Shown here one piece after another: positions 31,908 to 44,243 of a DNA stretch of 64,000 nt (positions are counted from its first letter, which is position 1; each line of letters starts with the position of its first letter). The translations under genes were made by a program, and so were the position numbers. The notes under the pieces were generated by a model that was not told the DNA's origin, ran no database searches, and saw only the letters and a list, made by a program, of their open reading frames with translations. Source of the stretch: Cryptomeria japonica (Eukaryota; Streptophyta; Pinopsida; Cupressales; Cupressaceae); assembly GCF_030272615.1 (NCBI RefSeq), contig NC_081406.1:214678997-214742996 (forward strand). Reading direction: 5' to 3'.

Positions 31908-33576
31908 AAATGTAGACTTATTTAGAAATTAGATTAATTCTTGAGAAAGTAAATGTATATAGGTTTATAGATATGTTATTTTTAATTATTAGCTAACCAT
32001 GTGGTTAATTTCTGCTTAGGATTATATATACACTTATGTCTTTTTATGAACTTGGATAATCTTCATTTAATATGCAATTGATGAAATATGATGAAAGAAT
32101 AATGGGTTACAATGTATGAATAATTATAATATCACTAAATTTAGGCAATGGATTAATGGAATCATGATGAATTATAACTTTTTGATGTATAAGTGTATTA
32201 TGGTCTCTTTGGTAGAATTGAATGAACTCTTTTGTGTTTGGTCTAATGAGACCTTGCTTTTTCTTTTGGTTCTTGTCTTTCTTGGTGAGGATACTCAGAT
32301 GTGTGGTTTTATGTGTTTGAATTCCAAAGTCTTAGGAAGGGAGTTTTTTGGATTCTTTAATGTATAGTCATTCTTCTCTTTTGATGTTAAGAGTTCAAGC
32401 CTTGAATGATTTTGAAGCTAGATGGTATTTCCTAGCCTACTTAGGATACTCCATGTATGTTATCTTCTTCTAGCAAGAGAGTCAAGCCTTTCTATGGTAT
32501 TATGGTGTCTTACCTTCTTGTGATTTCTTGTTTGATCTTTGGTATTGCTTGGATTCCTAGGTGCAATCTTGGGGGAGTGGCTTTCATTAGCGTTTGAGAC
32601 CCAAAGTGGTCTCTAGGGTAACTCAATGAGAGTTTTGTAATCAATTGAAAATCTAAAATAATGAACTGGGAAGGGTAGCTAGATAACATTAATAAAGATA
32701 ATTTTGTTGCCTCTCTTATGCTTAGGTGCTTGTTTAGGGTTGAGGTAAGTAGAGAAGGGCTTGGAATGGCTTCCACCAATCTTGTCCCTTCGAAAGGTTG
32801 GTGTGGTCCACTAGTGTTTGTATGGGGGTCAAGGGTCGAGAGAGGTCATCAGGGTAAGCCAAGATGGGGGTCGGGACCTAGTGAAGACCTACCAGGATAA
32901 TTCATGACATCTTAGTGATGACACTCTTCCCTATTGCATACCTAGTGGTAACTTAGGCTTCTCTTTTATCCTTTCGTTGATTTCCCAAGCCTTTGTAAAT
33001 TCGTTGTTTTACTTTTGAGTTCCTGTGATCATAGTCTTGTAGGTCTCTTGTGATTGTAGCCTTATGAGCCTCGTGTGAGTCACTTGTAACTTCTTGTTTT
33101 CCTCCCATCTCTTGGGTATCGCTGATACCTCCTAGCACGAGGGGTGGACCTGATGGTACCACATAATTGGGTGGAGTGCTCTTCGCACCCATTGGGTTTT
33201 GGTTCATTCTATGACATGTTCGTGATGACTCATGGGAAGATTGGAGACTTTCATTATGTACCAGATTTATGTATTCTCTCCATTCTTGTACTCATGGAGA
33301 TTATATCCTTATGGATACCCTATGATGTGACCAATGATCATATGTATATTCTCATGGAAATGTAATGTGTATCATGATCTTTGTAAGACAATGCTATCTA
33401 ATTTTATGAGATTTCATTTATTCATGTATGTTGTAATGCCTCGCTAGGAAACCCTAAAGGAAACAATAACACACTCAAAAAAGAGGAATAATTTCTTTTA
33501 AACATTAATAGAATGTACAATCACATTAATAGGAAATATTGTATTAAATTGCACAAGCGAAAGACTAAATCTACAA
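31696..33576. other. Non-coding AT-rich stretch
   Basis: No supported gene. A (TA)n run lies at about 31875-31902. The part from about 32800 to 33000 resembles, in inverted orientation, 63370-63490 (shared blocks such as GATGGGGGTCGGGACC and GATGACACTC), so it is an old dispersed repeat. At about 33440 'TGTAATGCCTCGCTAGG' could be the start of an unrelated LTR, but I cannot confirm this. Short frames (32116-32367, 32953-33207) have no recognisable features. Confidence 0.6.
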
Positions 33577-34068
33577 CTCCTATATTTGGTCATATGGCAA
33601 GACATTATAGGAAGAGAGAAAATTAGAATAATAATTTAGTTCTGGGTCAATATTTAAATTGTAAGAAATATGGCCATAGGACAAAAGATTGTATAATGAA
33701 TGTGAAATTTCATGCATGTGGAAAGTTTGGACATATGGTTAATCAATTCAGGTCAAGGAATGGTCAAGTTTACAGTACAGAAATTCAGAAGAACAATGTC
33801 ACTTGTTATGGATGCAATGAAGTAGGACATATTCCTAAATTTTCTAAAAGCAAGAACCTACCGACAAGAAGTGATGAATCTAATGAGAATGGAAAGTAGA
33901 AGGTTGATGACACTTGGAAGGAGCATGAGAAGAAGTGGGTTATGAAGTTTGAGGCTCAACCGACAGAATCAATTGCCCTAGATGTTCATTTGGTTGAAGG
34001 ATATACCCTAGTTACTCAACCAATAAAGTAGAATGTTCCTACACCAACAAGAAACTCATCCGGTTACT
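33577..34068 (+). pseudogene. gag: Element G gag remnant with four zinc knuckles
   Basis: One phase with several stops shows four knuckle units in tandem: a decayed IFGHMARHY, YLNCKKYGHRTKDC, FHACGKFGHMVNQF and CYGCNEVGHIPKFS. The phrase IQKNNVTCYGC matches alpha gag ([11 protein letters not shown]) closely, so this Gag is of the alpha type and not of the single-knuckle type in E, F and I. The N-terminal half is missing. Confidence 0.8.
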
Positions 34069-34214
34069 AAGGAATTCACCTCAAGGGGACGCAAATTGAT
34101 GAAAAATCTTGCATTACCCCTGGTAGTGGTCTGAAAGCCTATTTCAGATATTTGGAAGTCAGTTTGAAGGTTAACTAGAAAATATTTGTTGGATCTTGGA
34201 TCTAGTTTGGTTTA

Positions 34215-35331
34215 ACGGTAAGACACTTTATGAGTTATGGTTTGGTCATACATCTACAATTAAGTATTTCCAAATCTTTGGTAGTGAATTGGAAGTTTGA
34301 TCCTAGATGTGATGATGAAATATTTCTTGGTTATTCTAATGAAAGCAAAGCATATAGATGTTATAAAAAAAAATTGTAGACAATTATGGAGAGCACTAAT
34401 GTCAAGGTGGATGAGCATAATAGAAGTCAAATCATAATTTATGAGTAAGAACCGACAATGGAAATCATCTTAACTAAATCGGTAACACCTTTACCAGAAC
34501 AGAATGGAGAACCAATTACCATGGCAGTATCAAAAAATTCAAAAGTGACTGAAGATTAGGGAAGAGAAACAAAAAGTTAGAAGACTCCTAGGTATGTAAG
34601 GGTGAATCATTCAGAAGATCGGATAATTGGACAAGGAGAAGGTTGGTAGCCAATGAGGTATGCTTAATTTCTTTAATTGTACTGGCATTTATTATTGAAG
34701 CATGTAAGGATGAATGTTGGATGAAAGCTATGGAAGATGAATTGGATCAGTTAGAAAGGGACAACACATGGACTTGGATGTTATTGAAACTTGGCTTGAT
34801 TGGTTTGCAATGGATATTCTTAGAAGGAAGGAATTGATTATGTTGAATCCTTTCTCTAGTAGCTAGGATTTCAAATATTTTCAAGGATTATCTGGTATAG
34901 TTTTTATTTTATGATGACTTTACACTTTGAGCATGTTCAGTTATGGATTGGGATAGAGATACAGGTAACCGGATAGGCTCATCCGGTGAAGCTTTATTTC
35001 TTGGAAAGAATCTTATTTCATGGATCAATAGAAGTAGTCATGTACATTTTTTTATCTATTGTTGAAGCTGAGTATATTGTTGCTGCTACTAATTGTACAT
35101 AGGTTCTATGAATGAAGCAAATGTTGAAGGATATAGAGTTGGACTATACTATACTGGTAGTTATTAATTGTAATAACTCTGTTGCTATTGACATATCAAA
35201 GAATCTGGTATTTCTATTAAGTATAATTTTTTGAAGGATTAGGTGGAAGCAAATGAAGTCAAATTGGTTTTAGGAATCATTTGAGCTTTTGAGAGACAGA
35301 TTAGGGGCTTCTACCCCTTCGATAGAAGACT
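34215..35331 (+). pseudogene. pol: Element G pol fragments
   Basis: Copia pol pieces in shifting phases: GKTLYELWFGHTSTIKYFQ (integrase end), KFDPRCDDEIFLGYSNESK, TIMESTNVKVDE, PRYVRVNHSEDRIIGQG, ACKDECWMKAMEDELDQLE (RT start), a collapsed RT, then RNase H pieces (IVEAEYIVAATNCT, MKQMLKDIELDY, CNNSVAIDISKN). The RT catalytic region is missing. The pieces are most like element F among the elements here. Confidence 0.8.
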
Positions 35332-35552
35332 AGTTGATTCTATTTGGCATCAGTTTGGTATGCATTATCAGAGCTATTACTCATTTCGGATTGATGTGGT
35401 GATGCTACTACTTAGGGAGAGTAGTTAGTCCTGTGATTCAGTGGTTTATGATTTTGTTTTCATATTTAAGTCAGATCTTTGGCATTGATGTCAAAGGGGG
35501 AGAGATATTCATGTCAAAAACTTAAGGAGTTATATACATTAGGGGGAGAAAT
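35332..35552 (+). other. Element G 3' untranslated region
   Basis: Non-coding, with purine tracts AAAGGGGGAGAGAT near 35495 and TTAGGGGGAGAAAT near 35540, as in the 3' region of element F. It is interrupted at 35553 by element H and continues at 40045. Confidence 0.65.
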
Positions 35553-36312
35553 TGTTAGGATTAATGATAGTCCCAAATATACTGAGAGGGGGGGTAAATT
35601 AGTATCTAACCGGTTAGCAAAATATTTAACTTTATTAAGAGCTTTTCATCCCAAAATAGTGTACCGATAAATAAGAATTAATGCAGCAAATAAGAATAAC
35701 AGAGACAACATAGAGAACACACCATAACACAAGATATTTAACAAGGAAACCCGGTGTGGGAAAAACCTCGATGGGATTTGTGACTCACAATATTCACTCA
35801 CTAGCCAATGAATAAATATTACTTACAATGAGGGGCCTGCACACACACGAAGGGCAACTACCTAGAGCTGACTACTCAATAACAGTCACATTGACTACAA
35901 AATTGGATTATGAAATCCAATACAATGTACTACTTCAAATCAACATCAACTATGCCAGGTTCAATACCAATTTAAGCTCAATCCATTACCAAAACCTTTC
36001 TTTGTTAACTATATCACCTTATACAAAATTTTCATGCATACATAATAAATGACCTATAAGATCTCATAGATATATATGAGTCTATTACAATGTAACATCT
36101 CGGCTTTACAAAAGATAATTACATTTAAATACAATAAACAAAAATTTTATTCCCTATCGGCTGGGGTATCAGTATGCATTGTTGCCACTACCGGTGTATG
36201 TAGATGTCTATTGCTAGTGTCAGTGGCTTACCAGATGAATTCCAGAAGGTTGCCAGATGGTTTCCATCAATGACAACATCAAATATTCTCATAAGAGTGG
36301 AGAATGCCAACA
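35553..36312 (-). repeat. 3' LTR of element H (760 bp)
   Basis: On the minus strand TGTTGGCATTCTCC ... ATTAATCCTAACA. It includes a GGGAAC-like 'CCCCCCTCTCAGTATA' block near its end and a degenerate version of the CTGCATGTGCAGG element near plus 35835. Confidence 0.85.
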
Positions 36313-36325
36313 ATCTCCCCCTTTG
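36313..36325 (-). other. Polypurine tract of element H
   Basis: On the minus strand CAAAGGGGGAGAT precedes the 3' LTR in the usual TCAATGC context. Another such tract lies near 36460. Confidence 0.85.
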
Positions 36326-36664
36326 GCATTGATGGCAACACTCATGAGAAAAATCCAAAAACTGTTCCAAAACTGAAGTCCAAAAAGTTACCAAAAATAT
36401 GTGCTCTCCTTGAGAAAATGATCTCCTCTGAATAAGTGTTTTTCTCTCTCCACTACTCCCCCTTTGACATCAATGACAAAGGTTGTCAAAAATACTCAAA
36501 TGAGTGCAAAAATTTCACCTTAAAGTTTGTAACCGGTTGGTTACAATCTGAAATATGTCTGCCAAAACCAAGTTTAGACTCTACATGAATCTATTGTTGT
36601 CGTTTAGGGTTGCCTCAGTTTGTTGGATCGTTCCGGTGAGATGATGTATTTTCTTTTCTGGTGA

Positions 36665-39600
36665 TCACTCTCCTTCAAGTAATGCCTTAGAGATTTCATT
36701 TCTTAGAGAGATAAGATTGTCCAACTTAGGACCAAGTTTATATTTAAGTTCTTTGGCATTGGACTTAATCCTTTCCTTCTCTTTCTCAAATTTCTCCAAT
36801 TTCTCCTCAAAACTTTCTATTTCCTTCTTAATAACTGATATAGGTTCGGATGAACCAATTATGTTGTTAGCTATGTCAACTACTTCTTTTTGTACTCTGC
36901 TGATCTCCTTTTCTATGTCCTCTGTTAAAAGATGTGGTTTGCATGTTTCCCTGTAAAGCTCCTTGTATTCCAAAATTGTAGAGCTTAGTGTCGGTAATAA
37001 TGTATTCATGTGTTTTGTGCACTTTGTTATTGTGTCTTCAAAGAATTTATCCTTCTCCTTTTCAACTTTCTCTTTGAAGGTGTCTTCATTCACCTTGTCA
37101 ATCTCTATTCTATTGTCAACAATAAATTTGTACAATGTGTCCATTTTACCTAAAGAAACCTTAACATGATCTATGTTACATTTCAGTGTAATCAAATTAA
37201 GAATTGGTATGGTGTCATCCATTTCTTTGTAGGCCAATGCATTATAGTGTGTTATCTTTTTGATTGAATCCAGGAGTAGTTCAATAACAGTTGTAGGTCT
37301 GAATTCACTTGATGAAGTGCCAGATGTCTAACCAATTACCTTTATTACCTCTGTGCTTTCAACATTTGTAACCATTTTTCTTGTGTTTACCTCTGGTGGA
37401 TCAGTCTGAGTTTGCATTTCAACATGTAAAGGTTTGTCTAATGGTTTGGGTGTCTCAGTGATTACCGACTTCTCTACCTCAATATGTACCTCTACCTAGG
37501 TAGGTTTCTCTATATGCTCAACTGTCAGTATCTCAATCTTTGGTGGCTCTATGCTAGCATCTATACCTGCAGTATTCTTCCTAGTATCCAATGGTTGCTT
37601 TGTTTTTAATGATTTCTCTATTTGGGTGGGGATCTCAACCTCAACAGTCTCTACCGATTTCTCAGCTATGTTGCCACTGTCAACATTATCATCCTTAACC
37701 TTTGTAGTGTCCTTATCCATAACAATATTCACTTCCTAAGTAGCCACATTCATGGTAAAAAGTATTTCAGATTTAGGATTAGTGTCATCATGTGTGACAC
37801 CTTCAGTGTCAGTAACCGATGGATCATCAGTATGTACTGGTGTAGTATCCAAAGGTGGTGGTGGTATATTATTAGTGATCTTGATATTTTGAATTCCACC
37901 AATATTTACTTTGCCCTTATCCTTATCCTTCTAATATACTTTGAATGTCTTCTTTGGCCGGTTCATTTCTTCTTGTTTTTCTTTTTCCACAACAAATATA
38001 TCCCATTTATCAGTAGTCTCCTCTGCGATCTCATTTACTCTACCTTCCATCAAACGTACTTGTCGATGACCACTGGAAAAAATTGATCTATTAGCCTCAC
38101 AAATCAAATTATCAATTTCCTCTTTTGAGTTTACTAGATGTACAACTAGAAGTTTTTAAACTTTTAGTTTCTTATCCAAATCCATCACTGCAATCCTTTT
38201 TGCATCTAATCTTCTATATTGTTCATTTGGTAAGTCATCCACAACTTCAATTAAGACTTTCTTATATATGTCCAAGTGTAAGATAATATTGTTCTCAATG
38301 CTTTCCTTGTTAGAGTCATTAAATGAATTGTACAATTTACTCACATTAGCCAAATTTCTATCATCAGTTATTTCATTTAACAAATTATCTAATGAGGGTA
38401 TGAACGAATTTGTTTCTTCTTGGGAGTTAGTTTCTTAGCCAGTTCCCTTACTGCTTGTTGTTTCTTCCTCAAGGTCCTTGTTCTTTTGGGTGAAGGAGAG
38501 GGTACCGGTGAAGGTTTTCTCTTCCTCTCAACTCTTTTAAATTTTGCTAGTATCTCACTATCAGAAGATGTGCCAACTGGTGAAATATGTGCCTTTGGTT
38601 GCAATCCTTCCAGCTCACTAGCTGTTATCCCAGTAAAGTTCATATCATTTTCTTTTGTCTCCTTTATTTTCTTTGAAGCACCCCTAATATAATTTTATGT
38701 TTTCTTTCTTTGCTTCATTGTTTTTACACCACTCTCAATAGTTTCAGCACTATCAAAACCTTGTTCTATTGGTTCTCTTGGTGCATCTAACAAAGCTTTT
38801 GTATAAGTCTCAATAATGTTGAGATCTACCTCATAACCCAAATAGTTTGAGGAAGTACATCTTCCATCCATGTCTCATCCTTCTTGATGACAAAACAAAT
38901 TTCTTTGTTATATTTGTCCACTACACTGCAGTAGTCTTTCTCTAGTTTTCATTTTAGCTTGAAAAGCTTTAAAGTATTTAGTTATGTTGTTGTCTTTTGT
39001 AGTTCCCATGTCAGTAAAATCTTCCTATAATTGTTTTCCTACCGATATGTCATATCCAAAGTCTTTCGGTCCTATATCAGGAATTTCTTTAGTGAAATAC
39101 AACATTAAGCATACTGAAAGATTACCAAAATGAAATTTCCCTTTCTTATCTCCTTTAATGTTTTTCAAATTATCAATGAGTTCATCTTTCAACCATTCAT
39201 ACACATCTATCATTTTATTGTTGTTAACCATTTTATAAGTATTGTTAATGCAAAAACTAGAAACTAAATTAAGCTTGTTTGCATGTGTAGTCTTGTAACC
39301 TAACACCATACTTATGAATCTCACATTGATGTCTTTGATACCATTCACTCTTAGTGATCTACTATCTGATGTTGCTCTAGTTAAGGTCATTACTTTTTTG
39401 TTAGGAAATTTCTTTATTTTGTTAGGTCTACTATTGGTTGAGGGTAAACCAGTTACTGCCCTAATTGCTTGTTGGGTTATTTTGCAGACATAATCCAACC
39501 ATAGAAATTCTCCATGTGCTCTACTTAGGACAATTCTCACTACTTCTTCTGAAAATTCAGGGATATTCAATATTTCAAAAAAACCTAAGGTCTCCAAAAT

Positions 39601-39874
39601 CTTGTGTTCAAGTTTAACAGTGCCATTTTCATCACAAATTACTGTTCTAAACATTTTCAACAATTCCTCAGAACCTAATTCTTCAATGTTGTAATGTATA
39701 TATATCCTAGGGTTTTCAGCAAATGCTACACCTTTAGAAATTTTCGAAAATGCCCCTATGGAATTATCTTTCTTAGCTACTTCAAGAATTATTTTAAACA
39801 CGGGCCTAGGGCATTTTATGTTTTCCACAATAGTAGGGTTTGCAATAAACTCGGGAGAAGAAGAAGAAGCAATT
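36665..39874 (-). pseudogene. Element H ORF2, start codon lost, frameshifted
   Basis: The alpha-type ORF2 begins at the position of the family ATG, here ATT (39874), followed by ASSSSSPEFIANPT. Codon 27 is Lys (PRPVFKIILEV), not the TAG seen in both alpha copies. The core domain is well preserved (RIVLSRAHGEFLWLD, RSLRVNGIKDINVRF, FHFGNLSVCLMLYFTK, DISVGKQL). One stop lies near 39022, a frameshift near 38386, and more stops between 38156 and 37240. The basic linker (FKRVERKRKPSPVPSPSPKR) and C-terminal coiled coil (36665-37237) match alpha. Readthrough would extend it by about 50 codons beyond 36665. Confidence 0.8.
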
Positions 39875-39982
39875 GAAAAATACCTTTAGCTACCTTAAAG
39901 TATTATGATTGCTTGAAAGAAATATCTTCACACCTTCGCCTTGAATGTCTTTGCTCTTTTACGCGCTCTCTGCTAATTTGAA

Positions 39983-40044
39983 TGCCAGATGGTTTCCATC
40001 AATGACAACATCAACTATTCTCATAAGAGTGTAGAATGCCAACA
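39983..40044 (-). repeat. 5' LTR remnant of element H (62 bp)
   Basis: It matches the first 62 bases of the H LTR, then passes within a few bases into the sequence just upstream of ORF2. The junction lies near a shared ATTCAAA, suggesting a microhomology deletion. Confidence 0.8.
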
Positions 40045-40196
40045 TAAATTTGCAGAACTTAACTGTGATATCATCTATAGGGAGAGTATGAATCAGGATT
40101 TCATTGCTATATTCTTGTGTGGTAGATTTGTTTGGCATTTCTGGAACCTGGATGTTTTTCACATCTAGTGTTTCCATCAATGCCAAAGGAGGAGAT
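40045..40196 (+). other. Element G 3' region resumed, with purine tract
   Basis: Non-coding; it ends AATGCCAAAGGAGGAGAT, the purine tract of element G, immediately before its 3' LTR. Confidence 0.7.
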
Positions 40197-41301
40197 TGTT
40201 CCCAATTTGGAGGAATGTATTATGTGTTGCAATGATGTTTTGTCATTGATGTCAACACTAGCTACTTTGGTTGTTTATCGATATTTGGTTGGTCTCAGTA
40301 GGATGATTGGTTTTTGGTTGGTAAGATCATGGTGATCCAGTATACTCTAGTATGCTTTGGCTTATGGAATTGTCTTAGATATGATATTCATGCTATTCAA
40401 ATATATGTTCACTCAATTGGTATTGATTTGGTGATCAGATGCTATCTTATATGTTGGTAATCCTAGTTTATTGAGCCGGTGAGGGTTTCACCAATAGAGG
40501 TTTGTTGAATATCTTTTGATATTATGCATAAGTGGTGTTGGTGTGGCTTCTAGTAGGGATTCGGGATTTTGATGGTGATCATGTTGGAGCCTTGACTAAT
40601 TGGGATAATTTATTTAACGTGTGTGGACCTAAATTGGGTCTGGTGCTATCTAGGTTATGGACCGACTTAATGTAACATGTTGTTGGGACTTCTCAATGTG
40701 TTTCTAGGATGAATTATGGGTTTAATGAAATTTGTTTGGCCTCAGGCTGACATGTTTTATAATTATGTAATAGGTTTTATTGTCTAGGTGGCCAACCTAA
40801 TTATTTAAGGTCTAGGGTTTATATATATATATATATATAGATGCATGATCTCATTGTAGATCATGGTATGGAAGTGAATAATGTAGTAATCATTCATGTA
40901 GAGGATTTGGTTGATCATAGGTGAGAGAGTTGGGTTTATGAAAGAGGTTTAAGACCTCTGGTATTGAGCTTAACCGGAACTGTATTCAGGCATAGGAGAT
41001 GCTATTATTGCAATTCATTATTCCTTTCTGGTTGTAGTCTGGATTTTTATGTAGTTAGTGAGACTCCTTTTGTGATGAGCAGTGTGCTCTAGTCTATTGG
41101 CCTTCCTGCATGTGCAAGTCCCTTAATGCAATATTTGTTCATTTGACCAGTGGATAGATATTGTGGGTCTCCAAGCCCACCATGGTTTTTACTCTTTGAG
41201 GTTTTCCACATATAAATATATGGTGTTATGGTGTTCATATTTGTGGTTGAATTTTTGCTTATTGTTATATGCTTTTATGTTACCGGTTGTTGAGTTATTG
41301 T
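40197..41301 (+). repeat. 3' LTR of element G, first part
   Basis: It begins TGTTCCCAATTTGGAGG, where the copy at 63574 has TGTTGGCAATTTGG. It contains a (TA)n at about 40818-40838, the motif GGCCTTCCTGCATGTGCA near 41099 and the TATGGTGTTATGGTG block. It is interrupted at 41302 by gamma copy 2 and resumes at 62657. Confidence 0.85.
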
Positions 41302-42476
41302 TGTTGGCATTTTTGATGATTTTGTTGTGATTGTCATTGATGGATACACACTTGCTATGAGATCACTTTTTGTATGTATGAGTTATGCTCAATCGGTATT
41401 TATTTCAAACCAGTATTATGTTATAGTCTCTAGACTATTAGTGTCTTGCAAAAAGTGTTTACCGATCTCAAGCGGCATGAGGACCTTAAGTGGTTCAAGG
41501 ATCTCAGGTGGAATGGAGAAAAGGAACTAGAAGCGGTAGTTATCATTTTCCTAGTCTTCATTTCTATCAACTAGTAATCTATTAAACTGGTATTACTCTG
41601 AGTTACCAATGGGCAATAGGTAAAGTTGTATAAACTGGTTATTCTCTATGATGAGTTACCAACCGGTATATCTTTGTGATGAGTTACCATCCATCGACAC
41701 TTTGGCGGTGATTTTGTGTCATGTTACCAAATGTGTCTAGATACAATGAACCTAGGAACTTGCAATGTAATCCTATTGGACCGACATAAAATCAGATTCC
41801 TTTTAAGGACATCATATCTAGGGTTTCAAGATGTGTGTAGCTGTTAGGGTTTGTAGTGGTTGATGAGTTCTTGTATGTGTGATCTTAATTGAAAAGATCA
41901 AGCCTATGTATTGTAATAGAGTGTGGATTTATTGAAGACTGAAGTAATGCTGAAATGCATTAGCAATGAGCTATCATGGATCTAACCAAGCAGACTGTGC
42001 TATTTGCTAGATCATTCACTTGTTGATTACTCACATCTTTGACAAGTTAGAAACCCTTAACCGGGTAGGCCCAGAAAAGCCTTTGTAAATCCTCTAAATC
42101 TGTGGATCTAAAATCCTCTCACAAGGTAGTCTTTAATCGGACTTATCTCCTAACAGAGATTGAGATTCCTAACAGGATCTATTCTGGTAAAGAACATTGT
42201 ATGACCTTAACCAGTCTGGTTACTATTCTACAGATAGTTACTTGTGAGTTTCATCTCACCGTGGTTTTTCCCATTTGGGTTTCCACATCAAAATCTCTTA
42301 TGTTATGGTAATTGTGCTTCTGTGGGTGAATGCCTTACTTGTTATTTTGTTTACATTTGTGTTAACTAGTTTGTTAGTTAAACTGTTATACCGGTTTACT
42401 GCTAGACTGATAAAGTGTTTGAGTTTGATAATTGTTTGTATACTAATTCACCCCTCCCCCCTCTTAGTATTCATCA
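41302..42476 (+). repeat. 5' LTR of gamma copy 2 (1,175 bp)
   Basis: TGTTGGCATTTTTG ... TTAGTATTCATCA. It contains several GAGTTACCAACC-type short repeats in U3, a CCTTTTAAGGACATC box in place of the TATA-like CCTTTATAAGG of copy 1, and GTGGTTTTTCCCATTTGGG near the end. Confidence 0.9.
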
Positions 42477-42478
42477 AT

Positions 42479-42491
42479 TGGTATCAGAGCC
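42479..42491 (+). other. Primer-binding site of gamma copy 2
   Basis: TGGTATCAGAGCC, exact consensus, two bases after the LTR. Confidence 0.9.
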
Positions 42492-42526
42492 AACCTTTCT
42501 ATAAGTCTAACCACTTGGAAAGAGAT

Positions 42527-43802
42527 ATGGGGGAATACACTGTGAGGTAACTTACTCATCAGCTCACTTAGACTGAGCAAGCCTATGATGAACTTAAAGT
42601 CAAATATAAGGCCTCTCGGGCAAAAAGAAGAGAGCATGCTAAAAAAATAATGGAGCTAATTGACAACAGTTCTTTTGATGAAGCAGACATGGAAGCCCTA
42701 GTTCAAGAAGTTAAAAAACTGAATGAGTCCAATGCCAACCTAAGAAGGGAACTTGAAGGACTAACTATCAGAATGTGTCAAGAACTTGAGAACCAGAGGA
42801 AAGCTGAAGATCTGGTAAAAGACAAAGATCATGAGATCTCCAAGATGAAGAAGGAGATCAGTACACTTACCGCTCATCTTCATGAAAATAAAATGGAAAA
42901 GGAAGAAATGCAAGGTGAACTACACATGGTTGTTTCTGAGAATGCAACCTTGAAGGAAGCCAATGCTGCTATTACCAAATAGCATACTGAGTCAAAGAAA
43001 TACTTGCCAAATTCAATAAGAGCATTGTCAAGCTAGAGCAGAAGCTTGAATCAGCTAAACCAGTAAAGAATACCAATGGACTTGGTTTCTCTGGATATGA
43101 GGAAGGTGAGACCTCTGGAACAAAAGATGGAGTATCAAAAAAACAACTCGCACCAAAGGATAAAGGTAAGCAAAAGTTCAAACCCATTTCCTTTAATTTT
43201 CTGAAGGACACTTTGCTAATGTATGTAGAAGTAAGGCTTACAATAACTTTCCTTATTTTCTAAATGATAAGCCTAGACCCAATAGATTCAATGGTAATTG
43301 TTATGCATGCAACAAGTTTTGGTATAGAGCATTTGAATGCAGGTCTGTCATGCACAACACCGAAAGGTATCATCAAAGGAGTAAAGGAGCTTTTTCTGAA
43401 CCCTCTGGGAACCAGAACCCAAACCAGTTTAATACCTACAATTATCAGTCAGGAAGTATTGGCTATCAAGTGACAACTGGATGGAGAGAAACCTATTTGA
43501 TCTATCATGGTAATGGTCACACTGCTGCAACATCCATAAGGAAGAATGGAAACATGAACAAGGGACCTTAGAGAGCACTTGGAATGATTTGCTATAATTG
43601 CAACAAACTGGGTCATACAACAAGATTCTGCAGAACAAGAAAGAATATATCAGATGATATGCCAGTCACTCTGGAAGGAAAGATTGATGTTGAAACTGTT
43701 CAAGCGGATATGAAGAAAACCTAGAAGAAGAAGCCAGAAGAAGTGATTCAAGAAGAACTAGTTTCTACACCTAGTGTGGAAGTCATTGAACCGACAAACT
43801 AA
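42527..43802 (+). pseudogene. gag: Gamma gag, copy 2
   Basis: It starts MGEYTVR with early stops (codons 8 and 15) and then has a clear coiled coil (ALVQEVKKLNESNANLRREL, EISKMKKEISTLTAHL). A TAG near 42980 and a frameshift near 42995 follow. The knuckle half is decayed: CYACNKFWYRAFEC (Gly-His lost) and CYNCNKLGHTTRFC near the C-terminus. It ends VIEPTN* as copy 1 does. It provides the N-terminal half missing from copy 1. Confidence 0.8.
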
Positions 43803-43981
43803 GCATCAGAAAAGCTTAGGGGGAGAAAACAGTGGAATATCTCAAACCCCCACTCTACACCAGTAAAAGACCTTAACCGGTAAGTGATACCTATCAATTG
43901 GTAGAAGATCGGAAATGGTAAAATGCAAATTAGGGTTTACACCCTAATAATGGAGCATTTATTATGGTAGGTTGAGAACTT

Positions 43982-43990
43982 GTTTAAAAG
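43982..43990 (+). promoter_or_regulatory. TATA-like box in gag-ORF2 spacer, gamma copy 2
   Basis: GTTTAAAAG corresponds to CTATTTAAAAG of copy 1 with the same GCATTTATTATGGTAGGT upstream, about 260 bp before the ORF2 ATG. It is a weaker TATA match; promoter use is inferred. Confidence 0.35.
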
Positions 43991-44243
43991 AATTTTTCAA
44001 GTCATTTTTCACTTATCAGTTCTCGAGCGAAGAATTTTATTTTTTAAGCACTGAGAGATGAAAAGCAATTTGGATTGTGATTCAAAGAATTATCAAAATA
44101 TTGAAGAATCAGAAGCGAATATCAATCGGTCAAGTGTAGAGCACAAAGTGGTATTTCAGCAACTGAAGGAGTGTGGCGAAGAGTAATTGGCAAGCCCTAA
44201 ATTTTGAATTACAAAGGTATTTCTCAAAATCTCTCTATTTATC

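Larger units (their letters stand above)
35553..40044 (-). mobile_element. Element H: ORF2-only LTR element, 5' part deleted
   Basis: Minus-strand element with 3' LTR 35553-36312, purine tract 36313-36325, ORF2 up to 39874 and a 62-bp remnant of the 5' LTR (39983-40044). The flanks GAAAT (35548-35552) and TAAAT (40045-40049) are probably the target duplication with one change. The primer site, gag and spacer are gone. ORF2 is of alpha type, but the LTR sequence differs from alpha, so H is a sister family. Confidence 0.85.

Noticed and set aside
32116-33420. Possible host gene between the element C and element G nests
   Set aside because: Only short frames without recognisable motifs, and part of the stretch is a dispersed repeat also found at 63370.
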